DNA of 7,071 nucleotides, taken from contig CP070650.1 in NCBI GenBank assembly GCA_020354595.1, positions 1,242,428-1,249,498 of the forward strand. Reading direction: 5' to 3'. Below the pieces are notes generated by a model. That model was not told the origin of the DNA. It did no database searches and saw nothing but the letters and a program-made list of their open reading frames with translations. Position numbers and translations under genes: made by a program. Each line of letters starts with the position of its first letter. The stretch's first letter is position 1. Positions 6,601-7,071 of this stretch are shown here, piece after piece. This DNA is from Myxococcales bacterium (GTDB taxonomy: Bacteria > Myxococcota_A > Polyangia > Polyangiales > Houyiibacteriaceae).

Positions 6601-7071
6601 TTCGTCGACACCCTCGAAGGCCGCCTCAACTGGGAGATCCAGCTCGACGCCGGGGAGCAGATGACCGGGCCGCTCGAGCTCTTCGGCGGTCAGGTCTTCT
6701 TCGGCTCGTTCAAGGCGGGCAGCGGCACCGCGCTCAACGCCTGTCCACTCGGCGCAAGCCGGATCTTCGGCGTCGACTTCCTGGACGATCCAACCAGCCC
6801 GGGAGATCTGGTCCCGCTCCTTCAAGACAGCCTCGGTAACCCAACGTCCGTGGTCGACTCCACGGACATCCCCGAGCTGAGCAATGCCTTGTTGGTGGGC
6901 CTGCAGGTCGCGCAGCAGCCCGTCTGCACGCTCACGCAAAGCGTTTCGGTGACCGATCCGTTCTCGGGGACGACCGCCACCCTCGCAATGCCTTGGGCGA
7001 CGAGCGGGCGCGAGTTCAAGCTCATGGCGCATTTGAGCGGCTCCACGGCTATCACGGGCGGTCTCTCGATC
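3559..7071 (+). CDS. pilY1: PilY1 pilus-tip adhesin, 3' end cut by the window
   Basis: The reading frame stays open for 1171 codons to the last base, so the C-terminus is missing. Domains in order: Sec signal (1-25); von Willebrand A domain (about 36-397) with all three MIDAS motifs, DTSGS (D42, S44, S46), GATPTAAL (T255) and LITDG (D300); a linker domain (about 405-580) with the AEFISGFNVAL and PWDGILERR segments found in PilY1 proteins; and the PilY1 beta-propeller (about 585 onward) with GDIYHSTPAIVG (588-599), STNDGIIHAF (646-655), GTELWGFIPP (683-692), VDADGVLWRIDF (927-938), VGTGNID and LNWEIQL. Sixteen cysteines are present, five of them in residues 53-67. The usual Ca-binding Asp loop is degenerate. 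PilY1 is known to sit at the pilus tip, prime assembly with minor pilins, and act in adhesion. The ribosome site is weak (GGGG at 3550-3553), so translation probably depends on coupling to pilX through the ATGA overlap. Confidence 0.92.
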   Translation, partial: MRFLLPILVASLLISSLSPSGTASAQAPDIRNIRPHVMLLVDTSGSMERKPNCICSTPACLECLPLCSAGTYEQNRWAVVAQALTGEFSPYECNSDTRIGGIYSGQYDEGYFLPHIQLPQEIGTYAGTQSGNGVLDTYLERIKFGLMTFDAIGTLSDQPPLVPQTTFQTAPFPTESAGVKGMYSYGADKPFSFPGALTTYMLNNGARSANAPEGGLVSVGADSTASMTSTNASIQATVLGDIGLGKNPLRPFGATPTAALVDDLQTFLQTDSDITQKTVDPGPGDPYYACRPRAAVLITDGFPNGAMRGSPVNCEALGQPVGATGCPYREVTETVSDMISAGELDKFYVIGFALDGDPAQVAAVEALLDDVASVGDTTEAYLVADRAELVSALSLILNEQNPGATSRTAPVQTGLTPGLVQAEFISGFNVALDAADPWDGILERRRVECENGVPVAQQVEDSDRFHLVLNAQAAAPSDVKPFSADSSVTFAGGFSRNLWTIVPTDPADINGHLIGNGKDKLDALNDDGIDVPTGTGLEIRNIGPGEFGKSLSPEYFFGTGSVDNAGRDTLVDWIHGVPGTDRANERLGDIYHSTPAIVGPLVDDLEDRSFNDWRLGLAYQESPDPTEDLSASGWQLSERPRVIYASTNDGIIHAFLADDYGSSAFTAGNNLEEFACANNKAAGTELWGFIPPMFLDDLDDLLSGGSKQWFADGSIVIRTLYDVRSFSQDDGGGGTTDSPAGRTNVWRTIMFLSFRNGGQGMVALDVTNPCKPEFLWHFADPNLGDTYGQPTAAQIFIEDNDPTPKGNSGGPVVFKPRQARGVILLPGGQGVQDAGTCSYTISGPELPEGMDTATGSNITPRTDRRCWRGTASSPAEARHGRSLYFIDMITGTIIREIGESTFPAPLNGAISVFRGDTGTVGSVAYTVDADGVLWRIDFSSSDPEDWDAEALHDLYYDEAFDTAEPTFYPPALTIDSSGNIVILVGTGNIDVLDDATAVNRVVSITENLTFDANGFVDTLEGRLNWEIQLDAGEQMTGPLELFGGQVFFGSFKAGSGTALNACPLGASRIFGVDFLDDPTSPGDLVPLLQDSLGNPTSVVDSTDIPELSNALLVGLQVAQQPVCTLTQSVSVTDPFSGTTATLAMPWATSGREFKLMAHLSGSTAITGGLSI

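Noticed and set aside
5524..7032. 502-codon antisense open frame
   Set aside because: Same reason: a shadow of the PilY1 propeller region caused by GC-biased third positions.

Overview
The window holds one strand-consistent operon for the minor-pilin/tip-adhesin complex of a type IVa pilus, in the order fimT/fimU, pilV, pilW, pilX, pilY1. All genes are on the + strand and pilY1 is cut by the right edge. The coding DNA is GC-rich. The full five-gene set, an enlarged PilW and a vWA-type PilY1 suggest a Gram-negative bacterium, perhaps myxobacterial or another former deltaproteobacterium. That placement is an inference from layout and general resemblance only, because no taxonomic marker is present.

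Layout. Positions 1-280 are non-coding. The first 150 nt are very GC-rich (90 of 120 bases G/C over 31-150) and form a large nested inverted repeat plus degenerate direct repeats. The next stretch is AT-rich (29 of 70 G/C over 151-220). Just before the first start codon lies a sequence with exact GG-N10-GC spacing, as in sigma-54 promoters. The pilin genes follow at 281-916 (FimT/FimU-like), 913-1536 (PilV), 1533-2861 (PilW) and 2858-3562 (PilX). The PilY1 gene runs from 3559 past the end, with 1171 codons visible. Each of the four gene junctions is a 4-nt start/stop overlap (ATGA, GTGA, ATGA, ATGA), so the five genes are probably co-transcribed and translationally coupled.

How the genes work together. 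The four small proteins have type III (prepilin) signal sequences and are expected to be cleaved by PilD and assembled in the inner membrane. From work on Pseudomonas and Myxococcus, such minor pilins plus PilY1 form a priming complex that starts pilus assembly and ends up at the pilus tip. PilX lacks the Glu at mature position +5, as expected for the most tip-proximal, GspK-like subunit. PilY1 has a Sec signal peptide, an N-terminal von Willebrand A domain with a complete MIDAS, and a C-terminal PilY1 beta-propeller. Its oddities are a dense cysteine cluster next to the MIDAS, a degenerate version of the known calcium loop that carries an RGD tripeptide, and an alternative EF-hand-like loop about 95 residues downstream.

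I see no RNA gene, CRISPR array, transposase or complete mobile element. The system is a recognisable pilus operon; the least explained parts are the upstream palindromic repeat and the PilY1 variations.
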